Assembly (NCBI GenBank): GCA_963682175.1
Contig: OY821771.1
Span: 29,780,201 to 29,844,200 of the forward strand
From: Triglochin maritima
Taxonomy: Eukaryota > Streptophyta > Magnoliopsida > Alismatales > Juncaginaceae
Reading direction: 5' to 3'
Length of the DNA: 64,000 nucleotides
Below the pieces are notes generated by a model, which searched no databases, was not told where the DNA came from, and saw nothing but the letters and a program-made list of their open reading frames with translations. Below, one piece after another: positions 35,465 through 48,000 of this stretch; the first letter of the stretch is position 1; each line of letters begins with the position of its first letter. Position numbers and translations under genes: made by a program.

Positions 35465-36873
35465 TGTTGAACGTTTAAATTAAACCGCAAGTGCACGACC
35501 ACGATGAAGCGGTGGCAAGTACGGGTCGTCCTCAGGGAGGTGAGCAGCCTCTTGTTTATCAGAAATCAAGTGGCAAAAATAGGGGGAAAAGTTGTTTAGG
35601 CTAATCTAGACTACGCTACACTAAGAAGTATGAAATGCGAACGAAACAAACAAACGATGAAATAACAACTAAACTAAGAACAAAGGAAGAATGCTGGAAT
35701 ACAGAAATGGGAAAACCCCTAAGGGGTGGAGTGAGTGCACACATGCAAAGAGGTGGGTGTAGAATACATTCTTTAAGCACATGAAGGTGGTGTTTATCAA
35801 GCATAGGAAGTGTCTAAATGTTATGGCAAAACCTATCAATCTATTCACCAACTTGGTTGATTAACATTTACATATGCAAGTTGTTTATTTCAGAACCTAA
35901 ACAAGCATGAGAGGTGTCTAATCATTTTGGCAAAACTCATCAAATTATAAATTCTATCCTAAACAAGCAAGCATACATTCATGTTTAATCAACACATTGA
36001 AATTAAAGCATTCATCACATTCTCTAGTGCAGGTATGTACATCTACTCCACCCCCAAAGGGGATGAAACTACTCACTAAACATTACACTAATTATTAAAC
36101 TATGGAAAGAAAGCATATTAAAACTAAGCTAGAATTAAAAGATGATTAAACTAAAACATGCACAAATAATAAAAGAAGCATAAAACCAACAATGAAAGAA
36201 ACACAAAACTTTATTGATAAAATGACTCGCATTAAAAGTAGCATCCTCCTACTTTAGTGTGTGCTTCAAGGCCTCACTTCTAGTAGGAAGAATAGCCACT
36301 TAAAATATGGAGTGATTACAATGGAAGGTGAAGAGTTCTATTTATAGCCATGGAAAAAGGCCAACCGGGACAATCCCCCGATGTAGGACTAAACCAATAC
36401 CAAAAATAGTCTAAACAAACATTAATACACGTCCAGGAGAAAACTTGGCGGATTTGGGCCAAAACAGACCGCCAATTAGCGGTCTTGGACCGCCAATTGG
36501 CGGTCAAAAAGGTCTGGATCCATCTGGAATTTGTCTGGGCTTTTCTTTGTGTATTTGGTGGTCTTGGATGCATCTACTTTGTTTATTGGAGGTCCGACCC
36601 GAATCCAATTGCTAAAATACTCCCCATGATGGTGTGGAGTATTCTGTTTTGCTATTAGGTCCTTCTGTCTTGCGTTCATGTCCTTCTCCATTGCATTTTG
36701 GTCCCCAGATCTCACAATCCAGTCCTTTTTCACAGCTTTTGGGTCCTTTTATGTTTCATCTCTTCAAACCTATTTATTCCTGAAAACTAAACATAAAACT
36801 CGTAACATAGCATTGTTTAGGTGAAAGATAATGGATATAAGATACAAATATATCCATGAAATGATGTCAATCA
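35465..36873 (-). repeat. G2 3' LTR
   Basis: Minus-strand TATA-like sequence near 36339-36346; palindrome GACCGCCAATTGGCGGTC at 36488-36505. Confidence 0.92.
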
Positions 36874-38470
36874 AATACCCCCACACCTAACTTTTGCTAG
36901 TCCCGAGCAAAACAAAGAAAGAGAAAAGCATTCGAAAAACAAGAAATCCTAACTCACTTTCGTAGGAATCACGGTTACACTTAGCTCGTGCAACAAGCCG
37001 TTAAACCTCATTGTCGCCAAGGAGGAGAAGTGTTGTCTCCTGAGGGTTTTCAGCGGATATACCCACAAAATCCGAACAAGATGCATTAATCAATCTAGCT
37101 ACACGACTCGTTGGACTTATTTTGTCGGTCATGGGACGCGGTAATACTACGGGTCGACTCTATATATGTAATTGGTCCACACACTTAGCCTAATGAGTTA
37201 TTCGTGAGAGTTAGTTAAGGACTTAAGTGAAAGACATGGGCAACCTTAACTTCTGAATGTGATACAATGTGTAAAGTCTATTTTGGTTCTTATTTGACTT
37301 CTTTTTTTTCTTTTCTTTTTTTTCTTTTGAGCATTTTATGGGTTGGTGTTTGATTCTCCCAGGGTCAGGTTTCGTGCATCATTGCCTATGAGGACTTACA
37401 CTATCACGTACATCTTGCCCCAAATCTCCACATAGGGCGATCCCTATCACCCGTGTAACGGGAGTTCGGTCGGTGCATCCCAAGTCAGATGACTCGAAAG
37501 CACCAGGCACAAAGGCCCCTCAGACCTACTTTCCCGAGTGATAGGAGCCGTGCGAGAAGAGAGAACACCACTTATTCATTTATCTACATGGGAACCAAAA
37601 CCCCTACACTTAAGTTTCACAAAAAGAGATTAAGGGCCCTTGACTACGACAAACTTCCTTATACTAACAGACACGAATTATTTGACTCACTAGGTTCAGG
37701 GTGGACTTCTTTAAATGTTTGACTGCTGAAACCCTATGATTACACGCCCCCCGAGGGAAAACCGGGGTGCATCCTAACGACTCGACAAGACCTAAAGCCA
37801 GTAAACTAGAAATCCTAATGCATCAAGTTCAAGACAATTTTGGGAGCTTTCTTTTTACTTTGCCTCTCAACGGTTTTGCACATGCTAAACACACGCAAAA
37901 CCCACAAAAACATTTTCTTTCGCAAACACATGAAGATTTTGAAAGAAATGTGAAAATTTTAAAGCACTCGGCAAGCAAAAGAAGACAAGTCACCCAAGGA
38001 TCATGGCAAGCAGATATATCGATATTAAATGCGGCACACTAACATGACCCTAGCAGTTACAAACAAAAGAAAATAAAACCAAAGGAAAAAGACTCGACTA
38101 TGTACACACGTAAAACACCCCCCCACACCTACTTCATGCATTGTCCTCAATGAATGTGAACAAGATACTACATGGATACATGCATGAAAGAGGAAAGATC
38201 TCACCAACATGAAGTACAAAGGGACGTTCAGGGTCATGTTGATGGACACAAACCCAAATTCCCTCAAAACCTATGAGAAGCTGAAGAAGGGAGATAAATA
38301 CGTGAAGAGATTGGGCCCAAGTACACAAGGGTTGGGGCCCACAACAATCGATGCTCACTGAAAGAGTCTTTTATTACACTTTTTTTTGTTGTTGTTTTTT
38401 CTTCTTCTTTTTTTATTTTTTATTTTTTTTAAAGATATATAAATCAACCAAGATATTCTCATAATCATTT
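36874..38470 (-). other. G2 3' non-coding region, conserved with G1
   Basis: About 1.6 kb, homologous to 27666-29270, including two T-rich tracts (37300-37330 and 38380-38430). No coding signal. Confidence 0.8.
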
Positions 38471-38472
38471 GG

Positions 38473-39768
38473 TCAAGGAACATCAAATGAGAACATCAAG
38501 TCAGGACGACCAGAGACTTGCCGAGATGGGCAAACTCCACTGGTACTCTGAGGTGTCATGAGAGGTGAAAGGTCAAAGCTGAAAGGCTCGAACCCCTCAT
38601 GATATTGGTCGGGTGTGGGCAACAAAGAATGAAGTTGTGTTGCCTCACTAGGGTTTAATTGCTCATCGAAGAAAACCCTCCAACCAATAGGCGGGTGCAT
38701 CGGAATGAGTTCCTCAGGCTCATTCGATGGATGCAGCAGACCTGCATCGCTAAGAATGGGGCTTCTCCCCAAGTCATCCAACAAGGACCTCCCACCATCA
38801 TTTAGATCATCAAGTATAAGCTCGGTCATAGGTGGGTCCTTGTTGGAGTCAATATGAAGCTCAAATGGCTCAATGGCCATGGGACATGAGGTAGAGACAC
38901 CTTCTGGTATAGGCATATGATGAGGTGTCTCACTCTCACTAGTACTCTCAACTGAATCATGCAACGAACACTCCCTTTGGACATTCATGTTCGAGGCCAG
39001 CTCACTCTGTTGCATTGCGAAGATAGGCAATGAGTTTTCGTTGGGCCCACGAACATTCTCAACGGGTTGCATTGGGGTTAGGGGTGTTCGTTGATTTTGT
39101 GGTGCTTTCTCCAATTGGCGGATGAGATTTAGATTTAAAGGTTCATCCATGGGTTCCTGTTGCTTACCAGAGTTGAACACATGAAACTTGGCACTCATGT
39201 TACCGAATGAGAGCTTCATGAGACCATTTCTACAATTAATCACGGCATTGGAGGTTGCCAGAAATGGTCTACCCAAAATCAAAGGTATTTGAGAGTGGGT
39301 GTTCGCAACAGGATTGGTATCGAGGACAACAAAATCGACTGGAAATATAAAATCTCCAACTTTGATAAGCACATCCTCGATAATCCCCATGGGAATACGA
39401 ATGGATCTATGCGCCAATTGGAGGGTGATCTTCGTTGGTTTCAATTCTCCCAAGTTCAACTGTTGATAAACAGAAAATGGGAGGAGGTTGACCGCTGATC
39501 CTAAATCAAGCAAAACATTGCTCAATCTAGTGTCCCATATCGTACACTGAATAGTAGGACACCCAGGGTCCTTGTATTTTGTGTAGGTAGGATTGGACAA
39601 AAGTGAGCTGATATTTGCAGCCAAGAATGCTTTCTTAGGAACATTGGTCTTCCTCTTGGTTGTGCAGAGATCCTTCAACACTTTGGCATATTGAGGTATT
39701 TGTTGGATGACATCCAATAAGGGGATGGTAACCTTTACTTGCTTAAACACCTCTACTATCTTGTCCAT
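38473..39768 (-). CDS. G2 aspartic protease plus unknown C-terminal region
   Basis: 431 residues. Residues 1-60 are the usual lead-in of plant gypsy protease ('VFKQVKVTIPLLDVIQQIPQ'). The retropepsin-like active site is 'VLLDLGSAVNLLP' (D88), with the typical later motif 'ILGRPFLATS' (164-173). About 90 residues of serine/proline/glutamate-rich linker follow. Residues 294-431 resemble the end of the G1 ORF: 'CPMAIEPFELHI', 'IPMHPPIGWRVFFDE', 'EGFEPFSFD' and a final 'LMFSFDV'. Normal gypsy Pol would enter RT after protease; here the ORF stops instead. The open frame extends upstream of M39768 to a frameshift near 39900 that separates it from gag. Confidence 0.85.
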   Translation of the reverse strand: MDKIVEVFKQVKVTIPLLDVIQQIPQYAKVLKDLCTTKRKTNVPKKAFLAANISSLLSNPTYTKYKDPGCPTIQCTIWDTRLSNVLLDLGSAVNLLPFSVYQQLNLGELKPTKITLQLAHRSIRIPMGIIEDVLIKVGDFIFPVDFVVLDTNPVANTHSQIPLILGRPFLATSNAVINCRNGLMKLSFGNMSAKFHVFNSGKQQEPMDEPLNLNLIRQLEKAPQNQRTPLTPMQPVENVRGPNENSLPIFAMQQSELASNMNVQRECSLHDSVESTSESETPHHMPIPEGVSTSCPMAIEPFELHIDSNKDPPMTELILDDLNDGGRSLLDDLGRSPILSDAGLLHPSNEPEELIPMHPPIGWRVFFDEQLNPSEATQLHSLLPTPDQYHEGFEPFSFDLSPLMTPQSTSGVCPSRQVSGRPDLMFSFDVP

Positions 39769-39788
39769 GTTGTCACTCTGCTTTTTGT

Positions 39789-41579
39789 TTAACCTACTTG
39801 GATAGGGAGCTTTTGGCAGGTAGGTTTTCTGCTGTGCCTGAGAAGAAAGCTTTGGTGTATTACCCTCACCCTCAGCTTCTTCTTCACCACCATTCCCACT
39901 GGGGGCTGCATAGATGGTGGTGGGTGTGGCAAGGAAATGTGATTGTCAACCTGTTTTCCATTCCTTAATGTCACAATGGAATTGGCATGGTGAACAGGTT
40001 CCTCCACATGGTTCACTTGCCTCCCCCGAGGTACCACATTCTCATTTTGCATTTGTTGTTGTTGGTACATGCGGGGGTTAGCCTCAGGCTGGCTAGGAAA
40101 AGACCCTCTCTCTCTCTCATGTACAGACTGAGCCAATTGGGCCATCTGAAGCTCTAGAGATTTCATGGTCTGCTGATTTGAAGTGAGAACTTGACTTGTG
40201 GTAGACATAAAATTTTTCATTGAGTTTTCAAGTCCACGAGTCAAGGTCTCAAGCGAATTGAATCGGGTTTCCATATTATTGGAATTTAGGAAACCCGATT
40301 GATTGGTGGTTTGCGCTTGGGGTGGCTAATAGGAATGTGCATGCATGGGAGGTTGGTGTGATTGGTAAGGTGGTCTAGAGGAGTTTGGAGGACCACCCGG
40401 GGCATTAGTTTGGTTCCATGAAAAATTGGGGTGGTTCCTCCATCCAGGATTATAAGATGATGAGTATGGGTCATTCCTGGCTCTATCATAGACGACGTTG
40501 ACACGCTCCATCTCAGGAGGAATGGACTCACACTCGCTTTCTACATGACCTATCCTACCACATGAATGACAGGGAACTGGACCAGATGTGGACATGTGAG
40601 GTGCACTTTGTTGGTTTTGGAGCTCAATCGAATCCATACGGCGCATTAAGGCCGCCATGCGTGCCTCGGTGGCCGTAGTGGTATCGATAGCAAATGCGGA
40701 ACCCGATCTAGTTGAGTTTGCATTCGCGATCCTCGCTCCTATACTAGATGATGCAGGTGGTTCCCTCACACTCTCCCATTGCATGGTTTTCTCAGCGAAG
40801 TCTTCTAGGAAGGCCCATGCCTCCCTTTTATCCTTTCCCAAGAACTCTCCTTGACACATGGACTCAAGGAGCGTTCTGGACGGGATGTGAAGACCCTCAT
40901 ACACAATCTGACAAAGACACAACAACTCAATGCCATGGCGAGGGCACGAGGATAGTAGCTCTTTGAACCTCTCAAGATATGCATGAAATGGTTCGGTCTC
41001 ATGTTGATAGAACGAATTGATTTCGTTCCTCAATTTTTGAGTCCGATGATTAGGAAAGTACTTCTTGAGGAATGCAGATTGAAACTCATCCCAAGTCCTA
41101 AAGGAATTCGCGTGGTTGTTGTACAACCACTTCTTGGCGTCATCCTTTAGTGCAAAAGGAACGAGCCTAAGATGGATGGAGTCTGTGCTAAGTTGTTGCA
41201 GCTTGAACATAGCACAGACCTCCTCAAATTCCCTGAGAAAGATATAGGGGTCACCTTTCCCAGTGAAATGAGGGAGCATGGAAATGAATTAAGGCTGAAC
41301 CTCAAAATGGTTCCCATTAGCCTCTGGTAATACGATGCATGAGGGTAGAGCTGTACGGCTCGGGTAGCATCGATCACGAAGAGGTATGGGAACGACAACT
41401 GGAAGCACTGGTCGAACAGGTGGGTCCAGCAACTGCTCCTCCTCATGGAAATTAGCAGCCATTGAACCCGGACTGCGTGCGACACGAGAGGAGGAAGGTG
41501 TCGAGAAATCGATGACCGAAGCCGGATTGACTACGCTCCTCGTCAAACGACCACTCTCGTCTCGTGTCCACGAAAGCAT
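39789..41579 (-). pseudogene. G2 gag, two stops in one frame
   Basis: A single frame from about 41579 (or a start at 41462, 'MAANFHEEEQLLDP') runs through Retrotrans_gag ('FKLQQLSTDSIHLRLVPFAL', 'DDAKKWLYN', 'FLKKYFPNHRTQKLRNEI', 'ETEPFHAYLERFKELLSSCP'), a zinc knuckle (C-x2-C-x4-H-x4-C, 'CHSCGRIGHVESEC') and the 'QMAQLAQSVHERERGSFPSQ' region with 'SIVTLRNGKQVD'. It is broken only by TAA at 41289-41291 and TAG at 40326-40328. The end is out of frame with protease (shift near 39900). Recent inactivation fits the similar LTRs. Confidence 0.88.
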
Positions 41580-42631
41580 GCACAAAGGTGCACACACAAA
41601 CCACGACTCTTTTTTTTTCAAAGAATGTACGTAGGGGAGAAGATGGGGGAACACAGGAGAGAAAGAATGACTCAGGAGAGAAAAGGAAGAAGTCCTTAAG
41701 CTACGGCGGATGGGTACAGGTAGAAGCACACAAGCAAACAATGCTCAAACAATCCTAAGGTCGCTATAGGTTCTTACAGCTAGACGACGCCTAACTGCGA
41801 GGTCACACGGCCTCAACAAGCCTCACCTCCCTACGACGAGGACCACAAAGCCCAGCAAGTGAATCAAGATCCGGAGATATCGTCTCTCCTACTATCGACA
41901 AAGTGGGCAACGCCGATCAGGTCATGACGGTCGGGACCGGATCACTCTCCTAATGCGTCCGAATTCCTTAAGGCCAATGTCTACTTGATTTTAAAATTAG
42001 GCTCTTGATTAGTGTGGTTTTTGGGGCGAAGGAAAGGGTGATGAAATCCCCTACCTTATCTTTTATGGGACAACCCCTCCTTAGTAGCGTTTTGGAGTCC
42101 TAAATCTAGCAATCAACTCTCCAAGCAACGCTCAACTCACACTTGTTGCAATGCACTTCCTACTAACTAATGCATGTTCATACGAAATGCATGAATGAGA
42201 GTAGAAGGTGCGTACCTCACGCCAGCTCTCAGCAACAGAAAATAAAGCTAAGATAAAAGACAATCTAAATGCCTAAGTCACATACATGATGCATGACCTA
42301 AACAAAAAGAATGCCTAATTTTTTGCTTTGAGTTTTAGGGTCCAAGTTGCTTAAGGGAGGTTTGATTATTGATCTGGGAACAAACTATAAGTCAAAACAT
42401 GCCAAATTAAGTCCCAGACCACTATATCAGATAAAGTAAACAGACCAAAGAAATAAGAGAGCGAGCTGAGCTTACCAGACCGCCAATTGGCGGTCTACAG
42501 TGCCCAGCTTGCTTCAAAACTTCTCCAGGTGTTCCTCCTGACCACTCCAAGTCTCCTGAAACAAAGAAAAAACTACAAAACAAAAATTAAATCCACTCGA
42601 ATCGTCCAAACAAGAGTCTGGACTGGCACCT
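41580..42631 (-). other. G2 5' leader
   Basis: Non-coding, sharing blocks with the G1 leader. A perfect palindrome GACCGCCAATTGGCGGTC lies at 42478-42495, about 140 bases downstream of the primer site in the transcript direction. Confidence 0.65.
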
Positions 42632-42648
42632 CCCCGGCAACGGCGCCA
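42632..42648 (-). other. G2 primer binding site (tRNA-Asp)
   Basis: Same 17-base match, TGGCGCCGTTGCCGGGG on the minus strand, as in G1. Confidence 0.88.
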
Positions 42649-42654
42649 AAAACT

Positions 42655-44065
42655 TGTTGAACGTTTTAATTAAACCGCAAGTGCACGGCCGCGATGAAGC
42701 TGTGGCAAGTACGGGTCGTCCTCAAGGAGGTGAGCAGCCTCTTGTTTATCAGAAATCAAGTGGCAAAAATAGGGGGAAAAGTTGTTTAGGCTAATCTAGA
42801 CTACGCTACACTAAGAAGTATGAAATGCGAACGAAACAAACAAACGATGAAATAACAACTAAACTAAGAACAAAGGAAGAATGCTGGAATACAGAAATGG
42901 GAAAACCCCTAAGGGGTGGAGTGAGTGCACACATGCAAAGAGGTGGGTGTAGAATACATTCTTTAAGCACATGAAGGTGGTGTTTATCAAGCATAGGAAG
43001 TGTCTAAATGTTATGGCAAAACCTATCAATCTATTCACCAACTTGGTTGATTAACATTTACATATGCAAGTTGTTTATTTCAGAACCTAAACAAGCATGA
43101 GAGGTGTCTAATCATTTTGGCAAAACTCATCAAATTATAAATTCTATCCTAAACAAGCAAGCATACATTCATGTTTAATCAACACATTGAAATTAAAGCA
43201 TTCATCTCATTCTCTAATGCATGTATGTACATCTACTCCACCCCCCAAAGGGGATGAAACTACTCACTAAACATTACACTAATTATTAAACTATGGAAAG
43301 AAAGCATATTAAAACTAAGCTAGAATTAAAAGATGATTAAACTAAAACATGCATAAATAATAAAAGAAGCATAAAACCAACAATGAAAGAAACACAAAAC
43401 TTTATTGATAAAATGACTCACATTAAAAGTAGCATCCTTCTACTTTAGTGTGTGCTTCAAGGCCTCACTTCTAGTAGGAAGAATAGCCACTTAAAATATG
43501 GAGTGATTACAATGGAAGGTGAAGAGTTCTATTTATAGCCATGGAAAAAGGCAAACCGGGACAATCCCCTGATGTGGGACTAAACCAATACCAAAAATAG
43601 CCTAAACAAACATTAATACACGTCCAGGAGAAAACTTAGCGGATTTGGGCCAAAACAGACCGCCAATTAGCGGTCTTGGACCGCCAATTTTCGGTCAAAA
43701 ATGTCCGGATCCATCTGGAATTTGTGCTGGGCTTTTCTTTGTGTATTTGGTGGTCTTGGATGCATCTACTTTGTTTATTGGAGGTCCGACTCGAATCCAA
43801 TTGCTAAAATAATCCCCATGATGGTGTGGAGTATTCTGTTTTGCTATTAGGTCCTTCTGTCTTGCGTTCAGGTCATTCTCCCTTGCATTTTGGTCCCCAG
43901 ATCTCACAATCCAGTCCTTTTTCCCAGCTTTTGGGTCCTTTTATGTTTCAACTCTTCAAACCTATTTATTCCTGAAAACTAAACATAAAACTCGTAACAT
44001 AGCATTGTTTAGGTGAAAGATAATGGATATAAGATACAAATATAAGCATGAAATGATGTCAATCA
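42655..44065 (-). repeat. G2 5' LTR
   Basis: A minus-strand TATA-like TATAAATA lies near 43530-43537. The palindrome at 43679-43696 is mutated in its right arm (TTTTCGGTC). Confidence 0.92.
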
Positions 44066-45008
44066 GCGTACATGATCGACCCAATTGCCGAAGCATAAGG
44101 GACATCCTTCATGTACTCTAAGTCCTTACGTGATTGCGCACGTTGAGACTTCTTGAGTTGCACACCCATACTCATTGGCACACTGCCCTTTTTGGAGTTG
44201 TTCATCTTGAACCTTTCCAAGACCTTGTCAATGTACAAAATGGTCCAAAAATCAAAAGATAAAACCGAAAAATGAGACTAAAATAAAGCTTACATGATGG
44301 AAATCGATCTTAATACTGCGAGTGTATTAGGTAGGATGGTTGGAGTGAGGTTCTAGGATTTAGGGGAGAAATATGTTGGGAGAATTAAGGATGTTCGGAA
44401 GGAAAAATGTTTGATTTGTAATTAGGACAAAAATAACAAGGACAAATGTGACATTTGGTATTCTTTTTAAGGTAATCAAAAGTCAATGACCCTCAAATAA
44501 ATAGACCCTCAGTCGCTGGCCCTGTAATATATTTTTGGTTTTTTTTATCTACTATACTCCCCACTCTATTTTAAATCTCAACCTCCCAAACATTAGAATA
44601 AGACTTGTTAGTATTCGATCACTGGTCTTGATTATCTCAAGACAAGGGATCTCTCAATTGAGGTAATCCCAGTTGGTAAATGTTATTATATATTTTTTAA
44701 CTGACTTGTATCCATGTTTTATTCAATCCTAGGTCAGTCATGGATCACCAATAACTATTTATTTTGTGAATTTAAGAGAAAATGTAAAATTAGACATAAG
44801 GCAGATTAATTAATTCCCAATGAACTACACAACAAAACACCAATAAAGATAATATTAGTTTGCTTAATATATCTTTGGTTTCAGATGAACTTGTAAAGGG
44901 ATCAAATCGACCATGTGAGTCCTATTAAAAACCTAATAACCGCATTAAGGGTTTCTTCTATAAAAAATGGAATTAATTTTCATTAGTAGGTTAACTGTGA
45001 TATGCAAC

Positions 45009-48000
45009 TAGGGCTGGCAATTCGGGTCATGACGCGAAATTTGAACCCAAGCCTGACGTTAAATTTTCATGTTCGGGTTTACTCATTTTAGGTTCGTGTC
45101 AAATTCGGGTCGAGCTCAGGTTGAATGAAGTATTTCGTGCAATTCGAGTCGACACGAATAACCCAAACTAAAATGAAATGAATGACCCCTAACCCCATGC
45201 CTCACATTCACGTATCCTCACCACTATTCACTTGTTTAGCCGACTTCTCCTTACAACACCCTCTAGCCGATTTCTCCTCTTGTCATCGCCGCTCACCAGC
45301 CTCTCGTCGTCTCCTCTTGCTGTCTTCTCTCGCTGTTTCCACTCTCCAGCCTCTCGCTGTCTCCTCTTGTTGTCGTCATCCTCTCTAGTCTCTTATTGTC
45401 TCCACTCTCCAGCCTATCACCGTCTCCTCTCGTCGTTGTTGTCCTCTCTAGTCTCTTGCCATTTCCACTCTCCAGTCTCTGGTCATCTCCTCCAACCTCT
45501 CGACGTCCTCATTAACGTAAAAGGGGGAAATCTCATGTTAGTGATGTTGAACCTTTTTTCAGAAAATGTCAGTTGTCGACATTGGAGAACCAGCCCGACC
45601 AAATAAACATATACTTTTTTAGTGATATGGAATTATGGATCTACTCAATACTCATAACACTGCAACTAAACTTTGTTAAATTTGTTGTACGAGTTCATTT
45701 AATTTTAAAGTTCCATTATCATGTAGGAATGTAATTAATTCCCTCCAAAAGATACTCATTAACAACTCAAAATTTGAAGTGCATATTGGAAATCAGTCAA
45801 TACCCTCCACTTGTAAATAGTCTTCTAAATGGAATAAGTGGATGTGATTGGCAATGAAAATGATCTAGTGAACTGTAACGTGGAAGTATTAGAAGTAGAA
45901 CAAGTCGACACTAGTAACATAAGTTCAAACCTAAAAGGAAAAGTGAAACAATTTTTTTAAGAGATCGCACGTTTGGACATTTTTTGAGATGCTCGAGGAC
46001 CAACCCGACCAAATAAAGAGATCAAAATGCAAAGCTTGTAGGGGACTTACATTAATGATGATAAATATGGGACTGGAAACATGCAACATCATATTAAAGT
46101 TTGTCCTAGGATTAGTTCTTTTGATATTGGAAAAATGTTGCTAGAGGGCAGTGGTAGTAGTGAGTCAGGTTGTTGGGGATGCATAATGAAAAGTTTGATT
46201 CTGAAAAGTACAATGAGTTACTTGGGTCTGCGATTGTGACGCATGATTTCCCATTCGAGTTTGTTGAATATGAGGGAGTTCAGACAATTTGTCAATACTT
46301 GAGGCATGATGTTCATGTTGTTAGTAGAAATATTAGAAAAGTGAAATGCATCAAAATGTTTCATCGATAAAATGTTAGAGTTAAGACATTGTTACTTCCA
46401 AATCCTAGTCGAATAAGTTTGACTTCCGATTTGTGGAGTTTTTGACATCTGATGGTTACATATCTTTAACTGCACATTTTATTGATAATGATGGGAAGTT
46501 GCAAAAAATAATCTTAAACTTTTTGTATCTTCCACGTCCACACTCTGGTATTGTCTTGTGTGATGTCGTTTCTAATATGTTGCTTGAATGGGTATTGAGA
46601 AATAATATATTTGGAATTACTTTAGACAATGCTAGTGCTAATGATGTTTCAGTGGATGAGTTGAGAGTAGACTTGAACTCAAAATGACTGCTTGAGTGTG
46701 GTGATTTTTTTTTCATTTGCGGCGTTGTGCTCATGTGCTGAATTTGATTGTGCCAGATGGCTTGAAGGGAATTGAATCCTCGATTGAGAAAGTAAGGGAG
46801 AGTGTAAAGTATGTAAATGGTTCTCAAGTTAGAAAGAAAAGTTTCTTGAATGTGTTAGCCTAGTCTCTATCGATGGTAAAAGTGGTTTGGGTCAAGATGT
46901 GGCGACGAGATGGAATTCTACATATCTTATGCTTGATAGTGCTTTATTTTATCGTCGTGTGTTTCAACATTTGGCATTGGTTGATTTGAACTACAAAGAG
47001 TGTCCATCAAGTGAGGCGTGAGAGAGAATTAAAATGGTTCACAAGTTCTTGAAGGTCTTTATGAAGCCACTCTGACAGTCTCTGGAACTGAGTATCCAGC
47101 TTCTTCTTTGTACTTTCCTTTCATTATTTACTGTTATTCTACTTTGAAAGATACATTGTAGAGTGATGACGAGTATATGTCTTCTATGGAAACCAAGACG
47201 TGGTTGAAATTTCAAAAATATTGGGCTACCTTTAGTGATACATTAGCTATTGCTTCAATATTTGATCCTCATTAGTGACATCCTTCAATATTTGGCCTTT
47301 TTGTAGATTTTATCTCCAAAAAGATTTATGACACGGATTCTAGTGAGGTATCCATACTACATAAGATGATAAATACTTTATTGTGAGTACTTAACAAATT
47401 TGGGCGGTCGTATGCATTCTTCAAGTACAGATCAAGGATGTCATCCTAAAAAGGCCAAGACAATCATTGAATGTTTTAATGCTAATTACTCACTTTTTAA
47501 GGTGATTTTTCTACTTCTACGAGTTTCACTCTTAATATTTTCATACTCTAATTGCGTTTTAATGGTTTTTCAAAGTTTATGAATTTTATTTGTGTTGTGA
47601 CTTATGAATTGTGATGAATGTTTTTGGATTTTGGATAAAGTTTATGAATGTTATGAAGATTATCATTATGGATGTATGAATTTTTGTAAACAAATTTGTG
47701 ATGTTGAATGTTAAGTATTGGTGCAGGTTTATTATTTACTTTGTATCAGTTCGTGTGTTTGAGTTAATCAGGTTAAATCGTGTCAATCAAGTCAGTTCGA
47801 GTTGTTCACGTTAATTCGTGTTTGCGTTGACACGAACATGAAAAATGGAATCGTGTCAACGTGGGTTGTGTTCGGGTTATCTAATTCATGTTCAGGTTTA
47901 AGATTAGATTTTCTTGTTCGTGTTCATGTCGATCATTTCATTTTAATTCGTGTTCGTGTTTGAGTTCGGGTTGAGAAAAACAATTCGTGTTAACTTGTGT

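Larger units (their letters stand above)
35465..44065 (-). mobile_element. G2: gag-protease-only Ty3/gypsy-like element nested in C3
   Basis: Flanked by GCGTA at 35460-35464 and 44066-44070. LTRs 35465-36873 (1409 bp) and 42655-44065 (1411 bp) start TGTTGAACG and end CAATCA, and are about 98-99% identical by eye. tRNA-Asp primer site at 42632-42648. Coding content is gag, protease and an unknown C-terminus, with no RT, RNase H or integrase: the type described as TR-GAG-like non-autonomous elements. Confidence 0.94.
34721..44234 (-). mobile_element. C3: second copia of the tandem array, truncated and split by G2
   Basis: The interior resumes the C2 gene order from its 3' end: RNase H (34805-35302) and the RT/RNase H connection (35303-35464). 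After the G2 insertion and TSD, 44071-44234 carries the next RT part ('GVQLKKSQRAQSRKDLEYM'-like). Similarity then stops abruptly at the start of duplication copy B. Upstream RT, integrase and gag are absent. Confidence 0.88.
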
